NCBI GenBank assembly: GCA_036510675.1
Contig: DATCDN010000136.1
Span: 1 to 20,382 of the forward strand
Source: JAATGI01 sp036510675
GTDB taxonomy: Bacteria > Pseudomonadota > Alphaproteobacteria > ATCC43930 > CGMCC-115725
Reading direction: 5' to 3'
Length of the DNA: 20,382 nucleotides
Within the stretch, counting starts at the first letter, position 1; each line of letters starts with the position of its first letter. Of the stretch, positions 7,502-15,150 are shown in pieces. Under the pieces are notes generated by a model that saw only the letters and a list, made by a program, of their open reading frames with translations, was not told the DNA's origin and searched no databases. The translations under genes and the position numbers were made by a program.

Positions 7502-9439
7502 ATGAGCCGAACCATATCCCGGGGCTTGGCGGCCTGGCTCGCGCTGGTGGCGGCCTTCGTGCTGTTCGTCGCCATCAACGTGATCGCGGAACAGGAACTG
7601 CCGGCCTCGCGCATCGACCTCACGCAGAACCATCTTTATACCTTGTCGAAGGGCACGCGGCGGGTGCTGGCGAAGATCGAAGAACCGATCACGCTGCGCT
7701 TTTATTATTCGCCGCGGCTCGGCTCCTCGGCGCCGCCTTACGGCATCTATGCCGAACGCGTGCGTGAAATGCTGCGGCAATATGCGGCGCTGGCGCCGGG
7801 CAAAATCAAGCTGGAGCAGATCGATCCCGAGCCGTTTTCGCCGGCCGAGGATCGCGCCGTCGCGTTCGGCCTCCAGGGCGTCGCGCTGGCGCAGGGCGGC
7901 GATCAGGTCTATTTCGGCCTCGCCGCGACCAATGCCACCGACGATCAGCAGACCATCGCCTTCTTTCAGCCGGAGCGGGAACGCTTCCTCGAATATGATC
8001 TGACCAAGCTGATCTACAGCCTCGCCTTCCCGAAAAAGACCGTGGTCGGGTTGATCTCGTCGCTGCCGCTGGGCGGCGATTACGAGGCCGCGATGCGCGG
8101 CGCGCCGCTGACGCCCTATGCCATCTATGAGCAAATGCGCCAGCTTTATGATCTCCACGAGTTGCAGCCCGATATCGAAAAGATACCGGATGATGTCGAC
8201 GTGCTGATGCTGGTGCATCCGCAACATCTGTCGGACAAGCTGCAATACGCCATCGATCAATATGTGCTGAAGGGCGGCAAGGCGCTGGTGTTCGTCGACC
8301 CCTACGCCGAGGCGCAGGCGGCAAAACAGCGGCAACAGGCCTTCGATCTCCACGCCGAAGCCAGCGATCTGCCCCGCCTGTTCAAGGCCTGGGGCCTGGA
8401 GATGCTACCCGACAAGGTGGCGGGCGACCGCACCGACGCCCGCCGCGTCAATACCGGTACCTCCGCGACCCCGCATGCGGTCGATTACATCGCGTGGCTG
8501 GCGCTCGATGCGGGCAATGTCAATCATGACAGCCCGATTACCGGCGATCTGAGCCAGTTGAATTTCGCCACTGCCGGCATTCTGGAGCCGCTCAAGGGCG
8601 CCAAGACGAAATTCACCCCCCTGGTGTTCACGACCAAGGAATCGCAGGCGGTTCCGGTCAAGGACGTGGCGGGCATGCCCAATGTCGATGCGCTGCTCGC
8701 GGGGTTCAAATCGTCGGGCAAGCGGCTGACCCTCGCCGCCCGCATCACCGGGCCGGCCGACACCACCTTCCCCAAGGGCCCCCCCAAGGCGGTGCCGGAA
8801 AAAACTGATAAGTCCCCCAAGCCGGTCGTCGCGCCCGCGGGACTGAAGAGATCGACGAAGCCGATCAATGTCGTGGTGGTCGCCGACACCGACATGCTGG
8901 CCGACCGTTTTTGGGTCGATATCCAGAATTTCGTCGGCCAGCATGTCGCGGTGCCGAACGCCAATAATGGCGATCTCGTCACCAACGCCATCGATACGCT
9001 GTCGGGCGGCGACGATCTGATCGGGCTGCGCACGCGCGGCACCGCGGTGCGGCCCTTCACCCTGGTCCAGAACATCCAGCGCGCCGCCGACGAGCGCTAT
9101 CAGGACACCGAAAAGGGCCTACAAAAGCACCTCAAGGAAACCCAGGACAAGATTCGGCTGCTGTCGGGCCGCGATCCGCAATCGAGCGCCCAGGTCGCGA
9201 CCGATGCCGCGACCTCGCTGGAACAGGCGCAGACGCTCGACAATTTCCGCGCCGAGCTGCTCAAGGTGCGGCGCCAGCTGCGCGAAGTGCAGTTGGCCTT
9301 ACGCCAGGATATCGACCATCTGCGTACCGAGGTCGAATTCGCCGACATCGCCGCGATTCCGATCCTGGTCGGGCTGGTGGCCATCGTGCTGGGCTTGGTG
9401 CGCATGAGCCGGCGCCGCCGCCGCGCCCAAACCGGCTGA
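7502..9439 (+). CDS. GldG-like ABC-transporter auxiliary protein
   Basis: The 645-residue protein has one N-terminal membrane helix (about 9-30), a large extracytoplasmic domain and a C-terminal helix (about 619-635) followed by the basic tail RRRRR. The region after the first helix (RIDLTQNHLYTLSKGTRRVL) is the hallmark of the GldG/ABC_transp_aux family. The middle contains VDVLMLVHPQHLSD and ALVFVDPYAE, typical of its Rossmann-like fold. A Pro/Lys-rich linker lies near residues 420-445, and a predicted coiled coil (about 525-612) precedes the last helix. The protein likely works in the periplasm with the ABC exporter. In Flavobacterium, GldA/F/G are associated with gliding motility; gliding is not expected here, so the role must be inferred afresh. 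Confidence 0.87.
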   Translation: MSRTISRGLAAWLALVAAFVLFVAINVIAEQELPASRIDLTQNHLYTLSKGTRRVLAKIEEPITLRFYYSPRLGSSAPPYGIYAERVREMLRQYAALAPGKIKLEQIDPEPFSPAEDRAVAFGLQGVALAQGGDQVYFGLAATNATDDQQTIAFFQPERERFLEYDLTKLIYSLAFPKKTVVGLISSLPLGGDYEAAMRGAPLTPYAIYEQMRQLYDLHELQPDIEKIPDDVDVLMLVHPQHLSDKLQYAIDQYVLKGGKALVFVDPYAEAQAAKQRQQAFDLHAEASDLPRLFKAWGLEMLPDKVAGDRTDARRVNTGTSATPHAVDYIAWLALDAGNVNHDSPITGDLSQLNFATAGILEPLKGAKTKFTPLVFTTKESQAVPVKDVAGMPNVDALLAGFKSSGKRLTLAARITGPADTTFPKGPPKAVPEKTDKSPKPVVAPAGLKRSTKPINVVVVADTDMLADRFWVDIQNFVGQHVAVPNANNGDLVTNAIDTLSGGDDLIGLRTRGTAVRPFTLVQNIQRAADERYQDTEKGLQKHLKETQDKIRLLSGRDPQSSAQVATDAATSLEQAQTLDNFRAELLKVRRQLREVQLALRQDIDHLRTEVEFADIAAIPILVGLVAIVLGLVRMSRRRRRAQTG

Positions 9440-9452
9440 GCAGAAAGACGAG

Positions 9453-10526
9453 ATGATGCGGGCACCCGGTCTCCTGACGCTGATCGCCGCCGCCATCGCG
9501 GCGGTGCTGGTCGCGGTAATCATTTCGGCGGGCGGAGGCGATGCCTCGACCGATCCGCGCATCGGTCGGCCGGTGCTGACCGACCTGACCAAGCGGCTCG
9601 ACCAGATCGCCCGGCTGACGGTGATCCACGGCGACGCCAAGACGACGATGGTGCGTAAGAACGGCGCGTGGCTGGTCGAGCAGAAGAACGATTATCCGGC
9701 CGATTCCGGCAAGATGCGCCGCATTCTGCTGGCGCTCGGCGCGCTGCGCTATGCCGAGGCCAAGACCGCCAACCCGACACTCTATTCGCGGCTCGATGTC
9801 GAGGATCCGGGGAAGAAGGGCGAGGATTCCCAGCTCGTGACACTGAGCGACGCCAAGGGCCAACTCATGGGCGAGATGATCTTCGGCAAGCGGCGCTATG
9901 ACATGTTCGGCGGCGGCAATGACGGCATCTATGTCCGCAAGCCCGGCGAGGCGCAATCCTGGCTCGCCAACGGTTCGCTGACCCTGCCCAACGATACGCT
10001 GGACTGGGTCGAGCGGCCGATCACCACGATCAAGGCGGACAGCATCGCCGCCATCCGTTTCATCGCGCCCGATCATGCCGTGGTCGCGGTCGCGCGCGCC
10101 AAGCCCGGCGCGCCGGTCACGCTGGTGGGGGGCATTCCGAAGGGCCAGAAGCTCAAAAGCGCCGATGCCCTTAATGACCTTGCCCGCGCCCTCGACTATT
10201 TCAGCCTCGACGATGTCGCGCCGGCCATGTCCGTGCCGTTCCCCGATAAGGGCATCTCTCAGGCGATCTTCACCACTAATGATGGCATGACGATCACAGT
10301 CGCGATGGTCGAGCGCGACGAGATCGCCAAGGATAGCGGCAAGGATGTCGCCAAGAAGAAATACTGGGTCAAGATCCTGGCGTCGGGCACCGGCGCCGCC
10401 GCGATGAAGGAAGCGGCCGCCCTCAACCGGCGGCTGGTGCCGTGGGCCTTCGCCGTTCCCGACTACAAGGCCAATACCTTCAAGACCCGGATCGGCGATC
10501 TGCTGGAGCCGGAGAAGAGCTCGTGA
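9453..10526 (+). CDS. DUF4340-domain membrane-anchored protein
   Basis: The 357-residue protein has an N-terminal membrane anchor (about residues 5-26) and an otherwise soluble, beta-rich periplasmic body. The segment with W-L-V and YPADSGKMRRILLALGALR (about 70-100) is the recognisable DUF4340 core, followed by repeated similar beta modules. DUF4340 genes commonly follow GldG-like genes, and this one starts 13 bases after it, so it closes the four-gene operon. Function is unknown; a structural partner of the GldG-like protein in the periplasm is a reasonable inference. Two adjacent ATGs (9453, 9456) can start it. Its last 47 bases overlap the 3' end of the opposite-strand acetyltransferase gene. 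Confidence 0.83.
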   Translation: MMRAPGLLTLIAAAIAAVLVAVIISAGGGDASTDPRIGRPVLTDLTKRLDQIARLTVIHGDAKTTMVRKNGAWLVEQKNDYPADSGKMRRILLALGALRYAEAKTANPTLYSRLDVEDPGKKGEDSQLVTLSDAKGQLMGEMIFGKRRYDMFGGGNDGIYVRKPGEAQSWLANGSLTLPNDTLDWVERPITTIKADSIAAIRFIAPDHAVVAVARAKPGAPVTLVGGIPKGQKLKSADALNDLARALDYFSLDDVAPAMSVPFPDKGISQAIFTTNDGMTITVAMVERDEIAKDSGKDVAKKKYWVKILASGTGAAAMKEAAALNRRLVPWAFAVPDYKANTFKTRIGDLLEPEKSS

Positions 10527-11079
10527 CCGGCAGCTCGATCCAGTAGCCGACCTCGTCCGCGTCGAGCCGCCCGGTCGCCCGCCGCGTCGCCGGGCCGAGC
10601 GGCACCCCACCGTTCCGCTCGATCACCCGGCGCGATGCGATGTTGGTCGCGTTGGCGGAAATGAAGACACATGTCAGCCCGACCGCGCGCGCCATCGGCA
10701 ACAGCAGGCCCAGCGCGGCGCTGGCATAGCCGCGCCGCCGCTTCCACGGCACCACGCCATAGCCGATATGGCCATGGACATAGGGCGGCAGCCGATTGCC
10801 GCCGGGTCGCCAACGTAACCCAATGATACCGCAAAATTCATCATCCCAGATCCAGAACATGCGGTCGGGCAGGCGCGGCGTGACCGTGCCGTCGGCATGG
10901 CGGATGGTGCCGGCGGGCCGGACCAGGTCTTGCAGGAACGCGTCTGCGTCGCGGCGGATCGAGGTCAGTTGTTCGGCGTGAATGTCCTGGGTGTTGTCGG
11001 GCGACCAGCCGGTCTCCAGCGCGGCGACATAGCCGGCGAGATAAGCGCGGCCGGGGACGATCAGGGTGAGGTCGGACAT
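10480..11079 (-). CDS. GNAT-family N-acetyltransferase
   Basis: The 199-residue protein has the GNAT acetyl-CoA binding pattern: a beta strand ending in HIGYGVVP, followed by WKRRRGYASAALGLLLPMA (motif A, R-x-x-G-Y/A, about residues 113-131), then the I-S-A-N-A-T-N-I-A-S-R-R-V-I-E-R-N-G-G segment typical of RimJ/RimL-like and small-molecule acetyltransferases. The acceptor substrate is not predictable. The gene is alone on the minus strand. Its last 15 codons, encoding SSSPAPADRRSGS and flanking residues, overlap the end of the DUF4340 gene in antisense, so this tail is probably a dispensable extension. No clear ribosome site is visible upstream of 11079. Confidence 0.85.
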   Translation of the reverse strand: MSDLTLIVPGRAYLAGYVAALETGWSPDNTQDIHAEQLTSIRRDADAFLQDLVRPAGTIRHADGTVTPRLPDRMFWIWDDEFCGIIGLRWRPGGNRLPPYVHGHIGYGVVPWKRRRGYASAALGLLLPMARAVGLTCVFISANATNIASRRVIERNGGVPLGPATRRATGRLDADEVGYWIELPVTSSSPAPADRRSGS

Positions 11080-11133
11080 GCCGGGAAAATATCATGATTG
11101 GGAAAGGATGGCGCCGGGGTTGCGCCCGCGACC

Positions 11134-11162
11134 TTGAGCGAAACGGCTATTCGGGCGAGAAT
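11134..11162 (+). promoter_or_regulatory. Weak sigma-70-like promoter candidate for the universal stress protein
   Basis: TTGAGC (11134-11139) and GAGAAT (11157-11162) are separated by 17 bases, about 40 bases before the ATG at 11202. The -10 match is poor, so this is a guess from spacing and from the monocistronic position of the gene. Confidence 0.22.
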
Positions 11163-11201
11163 GCGCCAAATGCCCAAATCGGCGGATAGGGGAGGCCAAG
11201 G

Positions 11202-12044
11202 ATGAAAAGCTTGCTGGCCGTGGTCGGGGACGGGCACGCGGTGCCGCTGTTGCAGACGGCACTGCTGGTGGCACGCCAGTTCAACAGCCGGATCGTCGGC
11301 CTCAACGCGGTCACCGCCGAATACGCCGTCGTATTCGGCGGCGAAATGGGGCTCACCATTTCCTCCGAGGTCGACCGCTCGGTCGAGCAGGAAAGCGAGT
11401 TGAAGCGCAACGAGGCGCGCTCGCTGTTCCAGGGCGTCATGGAACGCGCGGGCATTCCGGTCGGTCCGCGCCCCGACAGCGGTCCCAGCGCCGAATGGCG
11501 CGAGGAAGCGGGGCGCCAGAATTTGGTGGTGGGCACGCTGGGCCGCGCCTTCGACCTGATCCTGCTGGAGCGGCCGGCCAAGCTCAATTCACTGGCCGAG
11601 GCGACGCTGGAAGACGCGCTGTTCGAAAGCGGCCGTCCGATATTGATGGCGCCGCCCGACACGCCCGCGTCGCTGGGCGAGCGCATCCTGATCGCCTGGA
11701 ACGGGTCGAGCGAAACTGCCCGCGCGGTCGCCTTCGCCATGCCGTTCCTGGAGCGGGCGAAACAGGTCGACGTGGTCTCGGTCGAGGGCGGCACCGTGCC
11801 CGGCCCCGTCGCCGAGGCGGTGGCGCAGACCCTGGCGGCGCATGGCATACCGGTGCGCGCGCGTCACATCCCGGCGGCGGGCCGGGCCGCCGGCGCCATC
11901 TTCATCGACGAGGCCAAGGCGATGAACGCGGACTTAATGGTCAAGGGCGCCTATACCCAAAGCCGCCTGCGGCAGCTCATTTTCGGCGGCGCGACGCGGC
12001 ACATATTGTCCGAGGCCCCGATCCCGGTGCTATTGGCGCACTGA
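11202..12044 (+). CDS. Universal stress protein, tandem UspA domains
   Basis: The 280-residue protein consists of two UspA-like halves. The first begins MKSLLAVVGDG and the second begins at about residue 160 with ERILIAWNGSSETARAV, the usual domain start with a conserved N-G-S-x-E. The second half ends VKGAYTQSRLRQLIFGGATRHI, close to the G-x2-G-x9-G-(S/T) nucleotide loop, and the first half has a degenerate version. Paired Usp domains of this size are common in alphaproteobacteria and are linked to stress and redox or oxygen limitation, although biochemical roles are poorly known. GGGAGG lies a few bases before the ATG. The gene appears to be transcribed alone, with a candidate promoter at 11134-11162. 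Confidence 0.88.
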   Translation: MKSLLAVVGDGHAVPLLQTALLVARQFNSRIVGLNAVTAEYAVVFGGEMGLTISSEVDRSVEQESELKRNEARSLFQGVMERAGIPVGPRPDSGPSAEWREEAGRQNLVVGTLGRAFDLILLERPAKLNSLAEATLEDALFESGRPILMAPPDTPASLGERILIAWNGSSETARAVAFAMPFLERAKQVDVVSVEGGTVPGPVAEAVAQTLAAHGIPVRARHIPAAGRAAGAIFIDEAKAMNADLMVKGAYTQSRLRQLIFGGATRHILSEAPIPVLLAH

Positions 12045-12098
12045 GATTGCCACGGTCCATGTCAGCGGACGAATGGCCCGCCCCCAGGCGGCGGCCTG

Positions 12099-12117
12099 AA
12101 CCCGACCCGGCGGGGTT
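12099..12117 (+). terminator. Possible hairpin after the universal stress gene
   Basis: AACCC (12099-12103) and GGGTT (12113-12117) can pair across a 9-base loop, with only a short T run after it. It lies 55 bases past the stop at 12044 and before phaA. A factor-independent terminator is weakly supported. Confidence 0.22.
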
Positions 12118-12175
12118 TCCAAACCCGTGCCGCCGGTCTATCTAACAGCCACGCTTCGTCCCTGGAGGGCCACCC

Positions 12176-13357
12176 ATGAGCAACGCCACCGACATCGTCA
12201 TCGCGAGCGCGGCGCGCACGCCGATCGGCGCCTTCAACGGCGCGCTGGCGTCGCTGGCGGCGCATGAGCTGGGGCGCATCGCCATCACCGAGGCGCTGGT
12301 GCGCGGCAAGGTTGCGCCGGCGGACGTGTCCGAGGTCGTGTTTGGCCAGGTGCTGACGGCGGGCGAGGGCCAGAACCCGGCGCGCCAGGCCGCCATCGCC
12401 GCCGGCATTCCCCATTCCGCCACCGCCTATGTCGTCAATCAGGTGTGCGGCTCCGGCCTGCGCACGGTGGCGCTGGCCAGCCAGGCGATCAAGCTCGGCG
12501 ATGCCGAGATCGTCGTCGCCGGCGGGCAGGAAAGCATGAGCCTCAGCCCGCACTGCATGCATCTGCGCAACGGCACCAAGATGGGCGATGTGCAGATGAT
12601 CGACACCATGATCCGCGACGGGTTGTGGGATGCCTTCAACGGCTATCACATGGGCAACACCGCCGAGAATGTGGCGCGGAAATATCAGATTACCCGCAAC
12701 GACCAGGACGCGCTGGCGGCGCGCTCGCAACAGCGCGCGGTGGCGGCGATCGAGGCCGGCCGCTTCAAGGATGAGATCGTCCCCGTGACCATCAAGACCC
12801 GGAAGGGCGACCAGATCGTCGATACCGACGAATATCCCCGCGCCGGCACCACGCTCGAGGTGCTGGCGAAGCTGCGCCCCGCCTTCGCCAAGGATGGCAC
12901 GGTGACGGCCGGCAATGCCTCGGGCATCAATGACGGCGCCGCCGCCCTGGTACTGATGTCGGCGGCGGAGGCGGCACGGCGCGGCGTGACGCCGCTGGCC
13001 CGCATCGTCTCCTGGGCGACCGCCGGCGTCGATCCCGCGATCATGGGCACCGGGCCGATCCCGGCCTCGCGCAAGGCGCTGGAGAAGGCCGGCTGGAAGG
13101 CCGCCGATCTCGACCTGATCGAGGCCAACGAGGCGTTCGCGGCGCAGGCGTGCGCCGTCAACCGCGAACTGGGCTTCGACCCCGCCAAGGTCAACGTCAA
13201 TGGCGGCGCCATCGCGCTGGGCCATCCCATCGGCGCCTCCGGCGCGCGCATTCTGGTGACGCTGATTCATGAAATGGCGAAGCGCGACGCCAAGCGCGGC
13301 CTCGCCACGCTCTGCATCGGCGGCGGCATGGGAATTGCGATGTGCGTCGAGCGTTGA
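12176..13357 (+). CDS. phaA: Acetyl-CoA acetyltransferase (beta-ketothiolase)
   Basis: The 393-residue length is standard for biosynthetic thiolases. The three catalytic positions are visible: nucleophile Cys91 in NQVCGSGLRTV, His350 in GGAIALGHPIGASGAR, and Cys380 in LCIGGGMGIAM. The N-terminus (IVIASAARTPIGAFNGALA) is equally typical. The enzyme condenses two acetyl-CoA to acetoacetyl-CoA in the cytoplasm. The acetoacetyl-CoA reductase gene follows on the same strand, so this pair supplies (R)-3-hydroxybutyryl-CoA for polyhydroxybutyrate; the polymerase phaC is not in the window. GGAGG about seven bases before the ATG supports the start. The TGA stop lies inside the first unit of the heptad repeat array described separately. 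A general atoB role in acetoacetate metabolism cannot be excluded. Confidence 0.93.
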   Translation: MSNATDIVIASAARTPIGAFNGALASLAAHELGRIAITEALVRGKVAPADVSEVVFGQVLTAGEGQNPARQAAIAAGIPHSATAYVVNQVCGSGLRTVALASQAIKLGDAEIVVAGGQESMSLSPHCMHLRNGTKMGDVQMIDTMIRDGLWDAFNGYHMGNTAENVARKYQITRNDQDALAARSQQRAVAAIEAGRFKDEIVPVTIKTRKGDQIVDTDEYPRAGTTLEVLAKLRPAFAKDGTVTAGNASGINDGAAALVLMSAAEAARRGVTPLARIVSWATAGVDPAIMGTGPIPASRKALEKAGWKAADLDLIEANEAFAAQACAVNRELGFDPAKVNVNGGAIALGHPIGASGARILVTLIHEMAKRDAKRGLATLCIGGGMGIAMCVER

Positions 13358-13460
13358 GTTATCAGTTATCAGTTGTCAGTTTTAAGTTATCAGTTTTGAG
13401 TAGACTGACGCTGACGACTGAAAACTGAAAACTGAAAACTGACGACTGATAACTTAAAAC
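13353..13460. repeat. Inverted array of 7-bp repeats between phaA and phaB
   Basis: Left arm: seven consecutive heptads from 13353 to 13401, all ending AGT (for example TATCAGT at 13360, 13367 and 13388). Right arm: seven heptads from 13411 to 13459 in the opposite orientation (CTGAAAA three times at 13418-13438, flanked by CTGACGA, CTGATAA and CTTAAAA). The arms include a perfect 16-base inverted repeat, GTTTTAAGTTATCAGT (13379-13394) with its complement at 13445-13460, enclosing a 50-base loop. The stretch is AT-rich against its neighbours and could fold as a long hairpin in the phaA-phaB mRNA with several slipped registers. The phaA stop codon lies in the first heptad. Confidence 0.85.
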
Positions 13461-13485
13461 CTATCACCTCAAGGGAGGGTGGACC

Positions 13486-14211
13486 ATGGCACGCGTCGCA
13501 ATCGTCACCGGGGGCACGCGCGGCATCGGCAGGGCGATTGCCGAGGCGCTGCATCGCGCGGGCTATAGGGTGTCGGCGGTCTATGCCGGCAATGATGACG
13601 CGGCGCGGCGCTTCTCGGACGAGACCGGGATTCGCGCCGACCGCTTCGATGTCTCCGATTACAAAGCCTGCGAGGCTGGTATCAAGAAGATCGCCGACGC
13701 GCTGGACGGGCCGGTCGAGGTGCTGGTCAACAATGCCGGCATCACCCGCGACGCGGTCCTGCACCGCATGACGCCGGAGCAATGGGGCGCGGTGATCGCG
13801 ACCAATCTCACCTCCTGCTTCAATATGTGCCGTCTGGTCATCGACGGCATGCGCGAGCGCAATTTCGGCCGTATCGTCAATATCGGCTCGATCAACGGCC
13901 AGGCCGGCCAGTACGGCCAAGTCAATTACGCCGCCGCCAAGTCGGGGATTCACGGCTTCACCAAGGCGCTGGCCCAGGAAGGCGCGGGCCGGGGCATCAC
14001 GGTGAACGCGGTGGCGCCGGGCTATATCGATACCGACATGGTGCGCGCGGTGCCGCCGATCGTGCTGGAGAAGATCGTGGCGCGGATTCCGACCGGCCGG
14101 CTCGGCCACGCCGACGAAATCGCCCGCACGGTGCTGTTCCTGGTCGCCGACGAAAGCGGCTTCATCACCGGCTCGACCATGTCGGTGAATGGCGGCCAGC
14201 ACATGTATTAG
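13486..14211 (+). CDS. phaB: Acetoacetyl-CoA reductase (NADPH)
   Basis: The 241-residue protein is a short-chain dehydrogenase with TGGTRGIG (8-15) for cofactor binding, NNAG (82-85), and the catalytic residues Ser135, Tyr148 and Lys152 in the VNIGSINGQAGQYGQVNYAAAKSG region (131-154). The GSINGQ.GQ.GQ.NY pattern and the ending GFITGSTMSVNGGQHMY are characteristic of PhaB rather than general FabG reductases. It reduces acetoacetyl-CoA to (R)-3-hydroxybutyryl-CoA. GGGAGG precedes the ATG. The gene lies 128 bases after phaA, most of it the heptad array, so it may be co-transcribed through a hairpin. Its TAG stop overlaps the opposite-strand thioesterase stop (TTAG at 14208-14211). Confidence 0.93.
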   Translation: MARVAIVTGGTRGIGRAIAEALHRAGYRVSAVYAGNDDAARRFSDETGIRADRFDVSDYKACEAGIKKIADALDGPVEVLVNNAGITRDAVLHRMTPEQWGAVIATNLTSCFNMCRLVIDGMRERNFGRIVNIGSINGQAGQYGQVNYAAAKSGIHGFTKALAQEGAGRGITVNAVAPGYIDTDMVRAVPPIVLEKIVARIPTGRLGHADEIARTVLFLVADESGFITGSTMSVNGGQHMY

Positions 14212-14609
14212 GGCTGCTTCGTCAGCACCAGCTGAGTTTGCACGGTTTGCGAGACGAGGCGCCCGGCCTCGTTGGTGATCCGGGTCTGCCACACCGATGT
14301 TCTCGCGCCGCTGTGGAGCGGCACGGATTCGGCGCGCACAATACCGTTGGCCGCGCCGGCGAAGAAATTGGTCTTCGACTCGATGGTCGTGGTGCCGGCG
14401 GCGCCGGGGGGCAGCGCCAGGAACGCGCCATAGGCACCGACCGAATCCGCCAGCGACATGAGCGCGCCGCCATGGAGGCGTCCGCCGACCGTCATCAAGT
14501 CGGGCCGCACATCCATCTCGGCGATGACGCGTTGCGCCGTTGCCTCGATCATGCGGATGCCCAGCGTCTCGAAAAACGTGCCCTCGAAGCTGATCGTCTG
14601 ATCTGCCAT
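14208..14609 (-). CDS. PaaI-type hotdog-fold thioesterase
   Basis: The 133-residue protein begins MADQTISFEGTFFETLGIRM and carries the PaaI/hotdog signature GGRLHGGALMSLADSVGAYGA (about residues 42-62), in which H-G-G precedes the long central helix, followed by a TTTIESKTNFF strand. Such homotetrameric cytoplasmic enzymes hydrolyse acyl-CoA thioesters, often aromatic ones; the substrate here is open. The open frame extends upstream to 15152, but GAGGGG just before the ATG at 14609 and the match to family length fix this start. The upstream part is only the antisense of the HbpS gene. Converging on phaB with overlapping stops, it may recycle CoA from acyl-CoA metabolism, but that link is inferred from position only. 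Confidence 0.87.
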   Translation of the reverse strand: MADQTISFEGTFFETLGIRMIEATAQRVIAEMDVRPDLMTVGGRLHGGALMSLADSVGAYGAFLALPPGAAGTTTIESKTNFFAGAANGIVRAESVPLHSGARTSVWQTRITNEAGRLVSQTVQTQLVLTKQP

Positions 14610-14711
14610 GTTCCCCTCACGCGAGCGTGCTTTGCCTTGTCGGCCGGCACGGTTAGGATCGCGCGATTCTAGCCCATTCGCCAAGCAACAAGAATCAAGT
14701 TGGAGGTAACG

Positions 14712-15122
14712 ATGCCGAAGCTCGCCACCCGGAAAGTACTGACCCTCGAGGCCGCCAAGGAGATCATGGGCGCGGCGGAGGCCGAGGCCCGCAAGAATAA
14801 TTGGAGCGTCTCGATCGCGATCCTGGATGAGGGCGGACGCCTCGTCATGCTGCAGCGCATGGATGGCGCGCCGCCGGCCAGTGTCGATGTCTGCCAGGCG
14901 AAAGGCCGCTCCGCCGCGATCTTCCGGCGTCCGACCAAGGCGTTCAGCGACACCGTCGCGGGCGGCCGCGTCGCCATCATGGCGCTGCCGGGCGCGGTCC
15001 CGGTCGAGGGCGGTTTGCCGCTGATTGCGGGCGGCGAATGCGTCGGCGGCATCGGCGTCTCGGGCGTCACGTCCGAGCAGGACGCGCAGATCGGCGCCGC
15101 CGGCGCCGCCACATTGACCTGA
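14712..15122 (+). CDS. HbpS/GlcG-family protein, cytosolic form
   Basis: The 136-residue protein has the family core: T-L-E-A-A-K-E-I at the start, then a helix, the central SIAILDEGGRLVMLQRMDGAP segment, a second helix with R-R-P-T-K-A-F, and the ending GGLPLIAGGECVGGIGVSGV. The family (formerly DUF336) includes the Streptomyces haem-binding HbpS and GlcG of the glycolate operon; the fold is small alpha/beta. A role in haem or aldehyde and glycolate-linked stress is possible but unproven. An in-frame TTG lies at 14700, but GGAGGT (14702-14707) points to the ATG at 14712. There is no signal peptide. It is followed 28 bases later by a secreted paralogue. Confidence 0.85.
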   Translation: MPKLATRKVLTLEAAKEIMGAAEAEARKNNWSVSIAILDEGGRLVMLQRMDGAPPASVDVCQAKGRSAAIFRRPTKAFSDTVAGGRVAIMALPGAVPVEGGLPLIAGGECVGGIGVSGVTSEQDAQIGAAGAATLT

Positions 15123-15150
15123 AACGACAACGCAAAAAGGGAGGCTTATC

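Noticed and set aside
6776..8353. 525-codon minus-strand open frame opposite the ABC permease and GldG genes
   Set aside because: Composition is dominated by Arg, Asp, Gln and His, typical of antisense reading in GC-rich DNA, and it has no recognisable motif. The plus-strand genes are clear.
9261..10610. 449-codon minus-strand open frame opposite DUF4340
   Set aside because: Arg/Asp/Gly/His-rich shadow of the DUF4340 gene with no family pattern.
12062..13270. 402-codon minus-strand open frame opposite phaA
   Set aside because: Shadow of a certain thiolase gene, with biased composition and no motifs.
13353..13460. Heptad array as a CRISPR
   Set aside because: Units are 7 bases with no spacers, and the two arms face in opposite directions.
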